Shown: one piece after another, positions 33,704 through 41,699 of the stretch | How positions within the stretch are numbered: the first letter of the stretch is position 1 | How the letters are laid out: each line of letters opens with the position of its first letter | DNA from: a virus | Direction: 5' to 3' (one strand) | Length of the DNA stretch: 55,611 bases | Virus record (IMG/VR): IMGVR_UViG_3300035670_000261 | Location: 1-55,611 of that record | Position numbers and translations under genes: made by a program | Notes under the pieces: generated by a model | Database searches by the model: none | Seen by the model: the letters and a program-made list of their open reading frames with translations, nothing else | What the model was told of the DNA's origin: nothing

Positions 33704-33889
33704 TTACATTGGACAATTATCCCGCTCTTTCGCGACGCGGCGATCATCTCTCCATTCTTCAAAAAAGCTAATCGCTTCTTGGATGGATGACGTTATGCCC
33801 CACCACGCTATACCGAACACGATAAGGAGCATGAAAGCGCCGAACACGATGTCGCCAAGCGAGACGATATATTGAGTAGAGAAGTCCAT
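33704..33889 (-). CDS. Single-pass membrane protein, 61 aa
   Basis: Start at ATG 33889 with GGAG 7 nt upstream; the longer frame reads through the terminator hairpin and the end of the upstream gene. Sequence: MDFSTQYIVSLGD, helix IVFGAFMLLIVFGIAWWGIT, then an acidic/basic cytoplasmic tail (FFEEWRDDRRVAKERD). It is flanked by terminators on both sides, implying its own or readthrough expression. Function unknown. Confidence 0.6.
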   Translation of the reverse strand: MDFSTQYIVSLGDIVFGAFMLLIVFGIAWWGITSSIQEAISFFEEWRDDRRVAKERDNCPM

Positions 33890-33900
33890 GAAACACTCCG

Positions 33901-33927
33901 AAAAAGTGAGGGGGCCTTCGCCCCCTC
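33901..33927 (-). terminator. Intrinsic terminator, leftward
   Basis: Read leftward: GAGGGGGC, GAAG tetraloop, GCCCCCTC, then ACTTTTT. Eight-pair GC stem with a U-run, 9 bp after the stop of the 132-residue gene. It overlaps the space before the membrane gene's Shine-Dalgarno, so readthrough would control that gene. Confidence 0.88.
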
Positions 33928-33935
33928 TAAGTTTG

Positions 33936-34334
33936 TTACTCGCCGATTGTTTCCAGCTTCGCGGCTTGTGCTTGCTGGCGTTCCGCTGAGCCTGTGGCCA
34001 GCGTGATACCAATCTCACACTTGGGATTATCCGGGCTTCTAAGGGTGGCATTCATTCGAGCGCCAAGACCTGCTTCAAGCAAGTCATAGAAAGCTTGCTT
34101 ATGAACCCGATCAACTTCTTGCTGCGCCTCCCACCAAGTCCGGTAAGCGGCTTGCGCCTTGGGACCAAGTTGCGCCAGCGGGATGCTGGCGAACCATGCT
34201 TCGCGATTTTTGCTGAAAGTCCACTTTAGCGCAACCTTTAGCATGGCCCCTTGCGGGTGACGCTTAGGATCGCCAGCCGGTTGGGCTTGGGCGGGGGTAG
34301 CGGCACGCGCCGAAACAAAGCGTTGCTTTTGCAT
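33936..34334 (-). CDS. Hypothetical basic 132-residue protein
   Basis: First gene of the leftward arm, start ATG 34334 with GGAG 7 nt upstream (a TTG at 34346 is less likely). N-terminal 40 residues are basic, Ala/Pro/Gln-rich and probably flexible. The centre has WTFSKNREAWFASIPLAQLGPKAQ and a helical segment; the C-terminus is polar helix. The GGAG sits in the 4-nt loop of a GAGATT/AATCTC hairpin, which may gate translation. It is followed by a strong terminator, so it may be made in large amounts as an early host-interaction protein (inference). Confidence 0.6.
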   Translation of the reverse strand: MQKQRFVSARAATPAQAQPAGDPKRHPQGAMLKVALKWTFSKNREAWFASIPLAQLGPKAQAAYRTWWEAQQEVDRVHKQAFYDLLEAGLGARMNATLRSPDNPKCEIGITLATGSAERQQAQAAKLETIGE

Positions 34335-34520
34335 GAGATTCTCCAATCTCTATTCAGACCTCGGCGTCCCGGTTTGTGAAGGAACAACGGTTTCCCGTAT
34401 CGCCCGTCAGCGACACACACAACATAGCGACATTGACGGGAATGTAAAGCGTCCAAAAGATAAATCGCCATATCTTTAGATACGCAATTCCGCATTTATG
34501 TAATGTAGAATACAGTACGA

Positions 34521-34543
34521 ATGTAGCGTAGTGTACGCTACAT
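34521..34543. promoter_or_regulatory. 10-bp inverted repeat, candidate operator
   Basis: ATGTAGCGTA, gtg, TACGCTACAT: perfect arms of 10 bp. No T-run on either side. Located midway between the divergent genes, a natural place for a dimeric regulator to act on both directions. Confidence 0.65.
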
Positions 34544-34554
34544 AAGCCTGGGCC

Positions 34555-34573
34555 TGGGGGGGCCTCCCCCCCA
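34555..34573. other. G7/C7 hairpin
   Basis: TGGGGGGG, CCT, CCCCCCCA: eight-pair stem of almost pure G and C. It lacks a T-run in either direction. It could block transcription between the two arms or pause polymerase. Confidence 0.55.
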
Positions 34574-34675
34574 CATGACCACGAAGCCGACACCGCCCCC
34601 CGTGATATCTAAACCCCACATAACACAGCCCCAAAAAACCAAAGTTAACAAAAATTAATAATCCGCACCTAAAAA

Positions 34676-34705
34676 TTTGACACGGCGGCAAACCAAACCT
34701 ATACG
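34676..34705 (+). promoter_or_regulatory. Rightward promoter for terminase/virion arm
   Basis: TTGACA (34677-34682), 17-bp spacer, TATACG (34700-34705). In the alphaproteobacterial form it reads TTTGAC-N17-CTATAC. The predicted start about seven bases downstream is A34712, the first base of the terminase ATG. The -35 lies inside TTGACACGG, the same word repeated in the iteron array, so the factor that binds the array may also control this promoter. Confidence 0.65.
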
Positions 34706-34711
34706 TATACA

Positions 34712-35161
34712 ATGCGCGGAATTAGCAAGCTGACAAAGTGGAACGACCGCCTGGCTTTTGACGTGGCTCTCATGTTGGAAGGCAGTGGCGAACCCATCGC
34801 CGAAGTTCTCAAAGCGCACAACGCATCTCAGCAAGACTTCTTGGAATACTCCAAAGACCCAGTATTCCAAAATAAAGTGTCGTCCTACCGAGACGAGATC
34901 AAGAACAAAGGCCTTACGTTTAAACTAAAGGCACGCGCTCAAGCCGAAGAACTACTGGCTACTTCCTGGTCTCTTATTCATTCTATTGATGTCTCGCCCG
35001 CTGTTAAGGCTGATCTTATAAAGTCTACAGTAAAGTGGGCTGGCCTGGAGCCAAAGGGCGACGACAATACTGGGCCTACTGGCGGCGTTTCTATCACGAT
35101 CAATCTTGGCGAAGCAGGCTCCGTGCCTATGAAACTGATCGACCATGAGTCTGATAATTGA
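34712..35161 (+). CDS. terS: Terminase small subunit
   Basis: 149 residues, directly before the large terminase and overlapping it by 17 bp. Helical N-terminus with an HTH-like segment (GEPIAEVLKAHNASQQDFLEY), a coiled middle (KLKARAQAEELLATSWSLIH) and a Gly/Asp-rich, acidic C-terminus. This is the size and layout of podovirus TerS proteins that bind the packaging site. There is no Shine-Dalgarno before the ATG and the promoter predicts transcription from the ATG itself, so translation may be leaderless. No other in-frame ATG occurs until 34775. Confidence 0.75.
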   Translation: MRGISKLTKWNDRLAFDVALMLEGSGEPIAEVLKAHNASQQDFLEYSKDPVFQNKVSSYRDEIKNKGLTFKLKARAQAEELLATSWSLIHSIDVSPAVKADLIKSTVKWAGLEPKGDDNTGPTGGVSITINLGEAGSVPMKLIDHESDN

Positions 35162-36542
35162 CTACACACCCCCGGCTACGGGGAAGAAGTTCATGCTGTC
35201 TAACGCGCCTATGCGCGTACTTATGGGACCAGTAGGAAGCGGCAAGAGCGTAACCTGTTCATTCGAGATCGTACGCCGTGCGGCTATGCAGGAGCCAGAC
35301 AAGAGCGGGCTACGGCGATCTCGGTGGGCGGTGGTTCGCCAGACTGTGCGGCAGTTGGTTGACACGACAATCAAGACGTTTCTAGACTGGTTTCCTGAAG
35401 GCGTCTGCGGGCGCTTTATGCGCACTACGAAAACATATTATCTGGAAATGGGCGACGTGCGCGCCGAGATTATGTTCCGTGCATTGGACGATGCAGCGGA
35501 CGTAGCCAACCTTAACTCACTGGAATTAACCGGAGCGTGGTTCAACGAGTGCCGCGATATCGCGCCTGAGATTGTCGACGCTATGTCCAAACGGATCGGG
35601 CGATTTCCTTCGGCAAAAGATGGCGGACCAACTTGGGTTGGCATGTGGGGAGATACTAACCCGCCGACCATGGATACTTGGTGGTACTATCAGATGGAGG
35701 GACTTGACCCCAAGGATGGCGTCAGTCCTAACGACAATGGCTGGAATGTGTTCAAACAGCCCTCTGGCCGAAGCATACACGCTGAAAACGTAGAGAATCT
35801 GCCCGAAGGGTATTACGAAACGCGCGGGCGTAGCGATGAGTACATAAGGGTATATATAGATGGCGAATATGGTCTCAGCCTTGCTGGCACGCCTGTCTAC
35901 AAGTACTTCCGCCCTGAGTACCATATGGCGAAGATGCCGCTCAAGCCTATCATTAATGGCATTAGGCCATTGGTCGTTGGTATGGACTTGGGCCTCACAC
36001 CGGCGGCGATCATAGGACAACAAGACCCTAGAGGACGAATGCTTATATTTGCCGAAGCCGTCAGCTTCGACATGGGCATTCAACGCTTTACACGGACGGT
36101 CCTCAAACCTCTGTTGGCAGAACGCTTCCCTGGCATGCCTGTACAGATAGTGACCGACCCGGCTGGTATTCAACGAGCGCAGACGGACGAGCGCAGCGCC
36201 GTGGACATTGTCAAAGCCGAAGGTTTTAAAGTTATACCAGCTAGAACAAACAGCATCTCGGCGCGTCTCAATGCCGTAGATGATTTCCTCATGCGTCAAG
36301 TTGATGGAGACCCGGCATTTCTTGTCGATCCCAGATGCACACGGTTAAAGGCGGCGATGATGGGCGGCTATCGCTATCACCCAAAGAACGGCGGCATCGA
36401 CAAGACCGGCAACGCCGGTATGCATTCGCACGTGGCCGAAGCGCTTCAGTACTTAGCTTTGCATATCAACAGTATTGAGACAGGCGCTAATAGACATCAG
36501 GCAAGGCCTGTAAAACGAGTTGCGTCCGGCGGATGGACATGA
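35145..36542 (+). CDS. terL: Terminase large subunit
   Basis: 465 residues. ATPase domain: Walker A GPVGSGKS at 28-35, Walker B with N134E135, coupling region after it. RNase H-like nuclease domain: D281 in VVGMDLGLTP, D338 in VTDPAG, and the C-terminal HSHVAEALQYLAL block. It drives headful or site-specific DNA packaging with the portal. It has a 17-bp overlap with terS and is followed by an intrinsic terminator. An internal TTGACACGA occurs at 35359 but is probably chance. Confidence 0.93.
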   Translation: MSLIIDYTPPATGKKFMLSNAPMRVLMGPVGSGKSVTCSFEIVRRAAMQEPDKSGLRRSRWAVVRQTVRQLVDTTIKTFLDWFPEGVCGRFMRTTKTYYLEMGDVRAEIMFRALDDAADVANLNSLELTGAWFNECRDIAPEIVDAMSKRIGRFPSAKDGGPTWVGMWGDTNPPTMDTWWYYQMEGLDPKDGVSPNDNGWNVFKQPSGRSIHAENVENLPEGYYETRGRSDEYIRVYIDGEYGLSLAGTPVYKYFRPEYHMAKMPLKPIINGIRPLVVGMDLGLTPAAIIGQQDPRGRMLIFAEAVSFDMGIQRFTRTVLKPLLAERFPGMPVQIVTDPAGIQRAQTDERSAVDIVKAEGFKVIPARTNSISARLNAVDDFLMRQVDGDPAFLVDPRCTRLKAAMMGGYRYHPKNGGIDKTGNAGMHSHVAEALQYLALHINSIETGANRHQARPVKRVASGGWT

Positions 36543-36582
36543 TACATAATCCCGGCTGTTCATTTTTATCCTCTCTACCTTG

Positions 36583-36607
36583 AAGCCGCTGGCAATCCCA
36601 GCGGCTT
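36583..36607 (+). terminator. Intrinsic terminator after large terminase
   Basis: AAGCCGCTGG, 5-nt loop, CCAGCGGCTT, followed by a T-rich stretch (TATCTTCTTGTTT). Ten-pair stem, 40 bp after the terL stop. Implies that the packaging genes form a unit separable from the capsid genes; a promoter for the next gene should lie in 36608-36660 but I cannot place it firmly. Confidence 0.75.
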
Positions 36608-36676
36608 TATCTTCTTGTTTACTTGACGTGAACTATGGTATGTGCTTCGCGGTGCAAATAACCGTAGGAGCGAGAT

Positions 36677-36922
36677 ATGCCTAAGCGTTCAATGCCGAAC
36701 CCACCCGCTGGAACGACCAAGCGCCCGCAAAGCCAACCTGGGCGCAGAGTCGGCGCAGTCGCTGGTGCGGCTGCTTCTGGTGCAAGCGAGCGACAACGCG
36801 AGATCGAGCAGATTGTAAATCAGGCAGTTAGTGCGGGTGCGCGCCGCCCGAGCCGACCGAAGCTGATGACCAACTACCCACGCCCTGGCAAGACCGACCG
36901 CCGTGGCAAAGGGGGGGTGTAA
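36677..36922 (+). CDS. Disordered basic protein, 81 aa
   Basis: AGGAG 7 nt before the ATG. Rich in Pro, Arg, Lys, Ser and Gly (PKRSMPNPPAGTTKRP, RRPSRPKL) with one helix (ERQREIEQIVNQAVS). No family recognised; such small basic proteins near portal genes may be head components or DNA-associated. Stop overlaps the next ATG as TAATG. Confidence 0.55.
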   Translation: MPKRSMPNPPAGTTKRPQSQPGRRVGAVAGAAASGASERQREIEQIVNQAVSAGARRPSRPKLMTNYPRPGKTDRRGKGGV

Positions 36923-37221
36923 TGCCTAAACCCCCGTCTAGAGGCAAGCAAGCCGCCCCCGGCGTTACGTTCACGCCAGAACCTACGGACCGGCTTAGTT
37001 CTTCGTCTTCGCCGCTTCCGAACCGCTATAGCTATGGCGAGATGGGTGAGCAGGGCGAGCTTCCGACTTATAGGGGTGAACATAGGCGCGAACGTCTAGG
37101 CGAGGGTGTTGCTCGCGCCGCTGAAGAACTGGCCCGCAGACGACCTATCATTGCTGGAGTTGCCGCCGCTGCCGTTAGCGGAGAGGTCAAGGGCCGCATT
37201 CCTCTGAACAAAAGGAAGTAA
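36922..37221 (+). CDS. Hypothetical 99-residue protein
   Basis: Pro/Ser/Arg-rich N-terminal half (PKPPSRGKQAAPGV, SSSSSPLPNR) and a helical Ala/Arg-rich C-terminal half (GEGVARAAEELARRRPIIAG) ending in basic NKRK. Translationally coupled to the gene before. Function unknown; likely structural by position. Confidence 0.55.
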   Translation: MPKPPSRGKQAAPGVTFTPEPTDRLSSSSSPLPNRYSYGEMGEQGELPTYRGEHRRERLGEGVARAAEELARRRPIIAGVAAAAVSGEVKGRIPLNKRK

Positions 37222-37224
37222 GTA

Positions 37225-37590
37225 ATGGCCGCTATTCCCGCTCTTTTCAGCACTAGTGTAGCCGGTGTTCCCAGACTTATCTGGACCGGCATCACCACAA
37301 CTTCCGACACAGCTGATTCATTTATTGTAATAGGTCAGAGCGGAGTTGCTGGTTCTGTTCAGTTTGCCGGTACGTTTGCTGGCGGCTCCACGGCAGTGCT
37401 TCAATGTTCCAACGATGGCTCCACTTGGTTTACTATGAAGGATACGTTGGGCAATAACATCAGCGCTACTGCTGCTGCGTATTTTGAGTTTACCACAACT
37501 GCGGCTTATATCCGTCCGGCAGTGACCAGCGGCTCTGCAGATAACGTAGACGTCATTGTTCTTCTGCGCGGTCCAAGCAACAGTGACTAG
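37225..37590 (+). CDS. Small beta-sandwich virion protein
   Basis: 121 residues of Thr/Ser/Ala/Gly-rich beta pattern: SVQFAGTFAGGSTAVLQCSN followed by DGSTWFTMKD and YFEFTTTAAYIRPAV. This resembles small decoration or fibre-associated proteins with a TW-containing sandwich found in many phages. It is probably exposed on the virion surface. It overlaps the GTG of the next gene. Confidence 0.55.
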   Translation: MAAIPALFSTSVAGVPRLIWTGITTTSDTADSFIVIGQSGVAGSVQFAGTFAGGSTAVLQCSNDGSTWFTMKDTLGNNISATAAAYFEFTTTAAYIRPAVTSGSADNVDVIVLLRGPSNSD

Positions 37591-38896
37591 TTTTATCACC
37601 TCCTACCTCCGCAGACGGCGATTAAGCGGCGGCGCAAGACCGGCGTGGGCCAGTGATGCGTTGCACGCCTGGGACTTCGTAGAAGACCTAGCATGGTGGG
37701 ATTCTAAACGTGTCGGGCGGCTGGCGAACACCCCCAACTGGACTTTTAGCCGCGCTTCCACTGGCTATGCGCAAAACAGCGCTGGCGAGCTTGTGGCGTT
37801 TGCAAGTGGAGAATTGCGGCGCACGGACAAGGGCGTGCTGATTGAGGGGGCGAGGACTAATCTGATCTTGCAGAGTCAGACGTTCGGGACGACTTGGACC
37901 GTTACGCGCTGCTTGGCATTTGGGTCAGGCTCAGTAGCCGATGCGGTGGTCGCGCCGGACGGGACGACGACCGCCGACAAGCTGGTGGAGGATACGACCG
38001 CCAGCAACACACACCGGCTTCAGCAGTCCGGCATCACCGTCAGCGCATCCACTGCGTACACCTACACGATTTATGTCAAAGCGGCAGAGCGGTCGATTTG
38101 CACGCTGCAGATGACCGACGGCACTAACACGGGCTTTGCGTATTTTAACCTGAGTAATGGGTCTGTCGGCAGCACCAGCGGCACGTCGGCGCGGCATGTA
38201 GAGGCGCTGGCGGATGGCTGGTATCGCTTCGGCATCACGATGACGACCGCAGTCGGCGCGACCGCTATGACGGTGCAGGTGTTTATGGCTACCAGCACAA
38301 GCACGAACAGCTATTCAGGCGACGGCACATCCGGCCTCTATCTCTGGGGCGCCCAGCTTGAGGCCGCCTCCTTCCCGTCCTCCTACATCCCGACCACGAC
38401 CGCCTCCGCCACGCGCGCAGCCGACAGCCTGACGATTACGGGGGTCACTGGGCTGGACTATCCGCTGACGCTGTTCGCGGAGTTCGATTTTGCCGATGCA
38501 GATAGCAGCGTCATCGCTAGCAGTCGTGCCGCGTTCGCGTTGGGCACGAGCGGGACAACTGCGGAGCGTAACGGGATTTACAATTTGTCAGGCGGACTAG
38601 GCGGCCTATCGCAGGCGGGCGGCGTCACGCAAGCATCGCCGGGAGTCAGCGGGACAGTGGCGGTCAACACGACTGTAAAAACCGCGTACCGAGTGCAGCA
38701 AAATAATTTTAACTTCGCTAAAAACGGTTCTCTGGGAACCACCGATGTTTCAGGGACCGCGTCCGCGACGCCGAATATCATCACGTTTGGTTTTTGGCCG
38801 GGGTCGGTGGGCTGGTTGCATGGCTACCTAAAAAGAGCAGCCATCTTCGCGTCTGCCAAGACGGACGCCCAACTCCAAAGTTTGACGGCTAGCTGA
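37583..38896 (+). CDS. Fibre or spike protein with carbohydrate-binding-like domains
   Basis: 437 residues from GTG 37583 (8-bp overlap with the previous gene); an upstream TTG frame start is unlikely. After WDFVEDLAWWDS and FSRASTGYAQNSAGEL comes ASGELRRTDKGVLIEGARTN, the entry pattern of phage head-spike/lectin-like modules, then two beta-sandwich segments (YTIYVKAAERSICTLQM and a LamG-like end, FWPGSVGWLHGYLKRAAIF). The DNA is clearly GC-richer than its neighbours. Likely a receptor-binding or capsid fibre acquired as a cassette between packaging and portal genes. Confidence 0.65.
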   Translation: MTSFITSYLRRRRLSGGARPAWASDALHAWDFVEDLAWWDSKRVGRLANTPNWTFSRASTGYAQNSAGELVAFASGELRRTDKGVLIEGARTNLILQSQTFGTTWTVTRCLAFGSGSVADAVVAPDGTTTADKLVEDTTASNTHRLQQSGITVSASTAYTYTIYVKAAERSICTLQMTDGTNTGFAYFNLSNGSVGSTSGTSARHVEALADGWYRFGITMTTAVGATAMTVQVFMATSTSTNSYSGDGTSGLYLWGAQLEAASFPSSYIPTTTASATRAADSLTITGVTGLDYPLTLFAEFDFADADSSVIASSRAAFALGTSGTTAERNGIYNLSGGLGGLSQAGGVTQASPGVSGTVAVNTTVKTAYRVQQNNFNFAKNGSLGTTDVSGTASATPNIITFGFWPGSVGWLHGYLKRAAIFASAKTDAQLQSLTAS

Positions 38897-39363
38897 TGGC
38901 GACGATTGACCTGTTATTCTCCTTCCCCTCCGAATCCGACGGCCTCATCGCGCTTTCCGGCACGCCCTACGTCACCGAAGGCGAGAACGGCGCGGCGTGG
39001 AATCAGTCTGTGGTGTTCCCCGGCCTCCGCCTTGTCGTCACGCCCGCTGCGTATGATGAGGATGGCAACCAGACGCAGGCCGAAGTCCTGCTAAATGACC
39101 AATTCTGGCTGCTCATCAGCACCGTGGGCAACGCCCCTGACGCGAGCCTGACCGACATGGAAGCGTGTCGCATGGTTGCGAACCGCGAGCTGGCTAGCCA
39201 AGGCCAGCCTTTCATTTACAGCCAAGGCCTGCGCGCAGATCCCGCGCAGATCGCAAGCGTGACGCGCATCGACGGTCTGCCGGCTGGCTCGGCTTATCCG
39301 ATCAGCAATCCGCTGTCAATGAATCTCGAACTCACACAGGCGCAACCGCAAGCCGAGGAATAA
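38896..39363 (+). CDS. Cassette partner of the fibre gene
   Basis: 155 residues, start overlapping the previous stop (TGATG). Beta-rich N-terminal part (LRLVVTPAAYDEDGNQ, DQFWLLISTVGN), helical middle, acidic/Gln end. GC-rich like the fibre gene, so both probably arrived together. It may be a fibre chaperone or a second fibre subunit. No family recognised. Confidence 0.5.
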   Translation: MATIDLLFSFPSESDGLIALSGTPYVTEGENGAAWNQSVVFPGLRLVVTPAAYDEDGNQTQAEVLLNDQFWLLISTVGNAPDASLTDMEACRMVANRELASQGQPFIYSQGLRADPAQIASVTRIDGLPAGSAYPISNPLSMNLELTQAQPQAEE

Positions 39364-39366
39364 TAA

Positions 39367-41451
39367 ATGGCAGGTCTGACGATCCTCCGCGTAGTGAGCA
39401 ACGACCAAATCCGGCAGGAGGAGGAACGCCGCGCGCGTGCGGAGATGGAAGCTCGCCAGAACCAGCCGGTTATTCTCGGAATGGCGCAGTACCTGCGCAT
39501 GTGCTGGGATGTGGCCAAGCAGGCTAAAGACCCAATCGAAAAGAATATGCTGAAGGCCAAGCGGCAACGCGATGGCATCTACGAACCGGAGAAGCTTGCG
39601 CAGATTCGCCAGCAAGGCGGCTCCGAGATTTTCATGCGCTTGACTGAGGTCAAGTGCCGATCCGCCGAAGCATGGATTCGAGATATTCTTCTGGATGCTG
39701 GCGCTCCTCCGTGGGACTTACAGCCCACGCCTATTCCAGCTATCGACCCGCAATATGACATGGAGCTGAAAAATTTAGTAGTTCAGCGCCTGCTGGATTT
39801 CCTTAGAAGTACGGGTCAAGCGCCAACTCCAGAAGATACGCGCGAGTTGGAAGAGATTGCGTTGCAAGAGTATCGATTTAGATTACTGCAGGTCGCGCAG
39901 AATCGCGCTGATCGTATGGCCGATAAGATCAAGGATCAGTTCGCCGAGGGCGGTTGGTACGAAGCGTTTGATGACTTCGTCACCGATCTAGTTACCTACC
40001 CGGCTGCCTTTATCAAAGGCCCGGTTGTGCGCCGCCAAGTATCGCTTGACTGGGAGCAAGGTGAATTTGGGCTGGAAGTTAAGCCTAAAGAGCGGCTTGC
40101 GCCTGAGTATGAGCGCGTCGATCCGTTTAGAATTTACCCCGAACCGGGCATTACTGATATCAATGAGGGATATTTATTCCAACATCACCCGCTTTCGCGG
40201 TCAGAACTTGCCGCTTTGATCGGTGTGCCGGGTTATGATGACGAAGCGATCCGTGCTTTGCTTGATAGCCCAACAAGAAACTCCTGGTTCTTCGACGATG
40301 TTGAGCTGACCAAGAACGAGTTGGAGCGGAAATACTATTCTTGGAATTCTCCGACCGCGATCTACGACGCGCTGGAGTTCTGGGGCAATATTTCGGGTAA
40401 AATGTTGCGCGAATGGGGCTTGTCAGAGGAACAAGTTCCCGATAATTCTCGTGAATACGCTGCAAATGTGTGGATTATTGGCAATTTTGTGATAAAAGCT
40501 GTCCTTAACCAAGACCCATTGGGTGAAAAACCCTATGCCAAGGCCAGTTTTTTCAAAATTCCTGGTGGTTTTTGGGGTCAAGGCATCCCAGAAATGATCG
40601 AAGACGTCCAAAATGTGTGTAATGCGAGTGCTAGAGCGCTTGTGAACAACATGGGACTAGCTTCTGGACCCCAAGTAGGAGTAAATGTCGACCGTCTTGC
40701 GCCTAATGAGGACGTAACGCAGTTATTCCCGTGGAAAATCTGGCAAACGGTGAACGATCCACTGGGTTCGTCGGCGGCTCCGCTCCAGTTCTTCCAGCCA
40801 GACGACCGTTCCGGCGTATTGATGGCGGTTTATGAGAAGTTTTCTCGCTTGGCTGATGAACACTCTGGTATTCCTGCCTATGTCAGCGGGGATATTAGTG
40901 TTACAGGAGCGGGTCGCACCTCATCTGGCTTGTCCATGCTTATGGGCGCAGCCGGCAAAGGCATTCGACAAGTTATTTCGCACATTGACAACTCTGTCAT
41001 CAAAGTAATCGTTCAGCGCCAGTTCGTGTACAACATGCGCTACGACGAAGATCAGTCCATTAAGGGCGATGTCGTCGTTGTTCCGCGAGGAACGGTTAAC
41101 TTGGCTGTCAAGGAGACGGTCAACGTACGCCGCATTGAGTTCCTTCAGGCCACGGCTAATCCGATTGACGCCGAGATCGTCGGTAAGGACGGGCGTTCTG
41201 CGATTCTGCGCGAAGTTGCCAAAGGCCTTCAGATGCCTGTGGATGAGATCATTCCATCTCGCGAAAAGGCCGCGTTCTCCGCGCGCATGGAAGCTAAAAT
41301 GGCGGCTCTTGCTCCGCCAGCGCCAGCGCCTGGGGTGGAGATGCCTGGACAGACTAACCAGCCAGCGCCTGTATCGACGTTTCCTGACGGCAGCCCGCGT
41401 GGTGGGCAGGCTGGCAATATAGTATCCAACATGCAGACGGGGGCGGCATAA
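39367..41451 (+). CDS. Portal protein (P22-type)
   Basis: 694 residues, close to the 725 of the P22 portal. Helical N-terminus, a central region with RVDPFRIYPEPGI (the conserved hydrophobic-pro turn of this family), GGFWGQGIPEMIEDVQNVCNASARALVNN (stem helix) and a C-terminal barrel-like helical and Ala/Pro-rich tail. It forms the dodecameric ring for packaging and tail attachment. Located before scaffold and coat genes as expected. Confidence 0.85.
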   Translation: MAGLTILRVVSNDQIRQEEERRARAEMEARQNQPVILGMAQYLRMCWDVAKQAKDPIEKNMLKAKRQRDGIYEPEKLAQIRQQGGSEIFMRLTEVKCRSAEAWIRDILLDAGAPPWDLQPTPIPAIDPQYDMELKNLVVQRLLDFLRSTGQAPTPEDTRELEEIALQEYRFRLLQVAQNRADRMADKIKDQFAEGGWYEAFDDFVTDLVTYPAAFIKGPVVRRQVSLDWEQGEFGLEVKPKERLAPEYERVDPFRIYPEPGITDINEGYLFQHHPLSRSELAALIGVPGYDDEAIRALLDSPTRNSWFFDDVELTKNELERKYYSWNSPTAIYDALEFWGNISGKMLREWGLSEEQVPDNSREYAANVWIIGNFVIKAVLNQDPLGEKPYAKASFFKIPGGFWGQGIPEMIEDVQNVCNASARALVNNMGLASGPQVGVNVDRLAPNEDVTQLFPWKIWQTVNDPLGSSAAPLQFFQPDDRSGVLMAVYEKFSRLADEHSGIPAYVSGDISVTGAGRTSSGLSMLMGAAGKGIRQVISHIDNSVIKVIVQRQFVYNMRYDEDQSIKGDVVVVPRGTVNLAVKETVNVRRIEFLQATANPIDAEIVGKDGRSAILREVAKGLQMPVDEIIPSREKAAFSARMEAKMAALAPPAPAPGVEMPGQTNQPAPVSTFPDGSPRGGQAGNIVSNMQTGAA

Positions 41452-41690
41452 TGAAACGCCCACCCCCCGAAGTTATTGAGCAACTTGCGTATGCTACTAA
41501 GCATTACCCGTTGCTTTTTAAGTGGCTAGAGGAGTGGCGGCAGGCTGAATTAGAGGCTTTGCCGAGCGCCCTCACCAACACGGCGCTTGCACAGGGGCGG
41601 TGCCTTGTTCTTAGCGAGCTTGTCAAGCTAGCTAAAGAAGCCCCTGAGTTGACGGCCAAGCCAAGGGCAGCCGTCGTGGCACACCGATAA
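41451..41690 (+). CDS. Hypothetical 79-residue helical protein
   Basis: The ATG overlaps the portal stop as TAATG. Helical, with the pattern VIEQLAYATKHYPLLFKWLEEW then ALAQGRCLVLSELVKLAKEA. Small proteins between portal and scaffold often occur in this group and have unknown roles. No family recognised. Confidence 0.6.
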   Translation: MKRPPPEVIEQLAYATKHYPLLFKWLEEWRQAELEALPSALTNTALAQGRCLVLSELVKLAKEAPELTAKPRAAVVAHR

Positions 41691-41699
41691 GGAGCTTTT

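Larger units (their letters stand above)
34335..34711. other. Divergent intergenic region between the two arms
   Basis: 377 bp without a gene. It contains a spaced inverted repeat CCCGTCA (34403) and TGACGGG (34434), a 10-bp hairpin at 34521-34543, a G/C hairpin at 34555-34573, an AT-rich tract (34620-34676) and the rightward promoter at 34676-34705. I see no convincing leftward -35/-10 pair for the gene at 34334. Confidence 0.7.

Noticed and set aside
36608-36660. Promoter TTGACG before the 81-residue gene
   Set aside because: No acceptable -10 element at the correct distance; kept only as an expectation from the preceding terminator.
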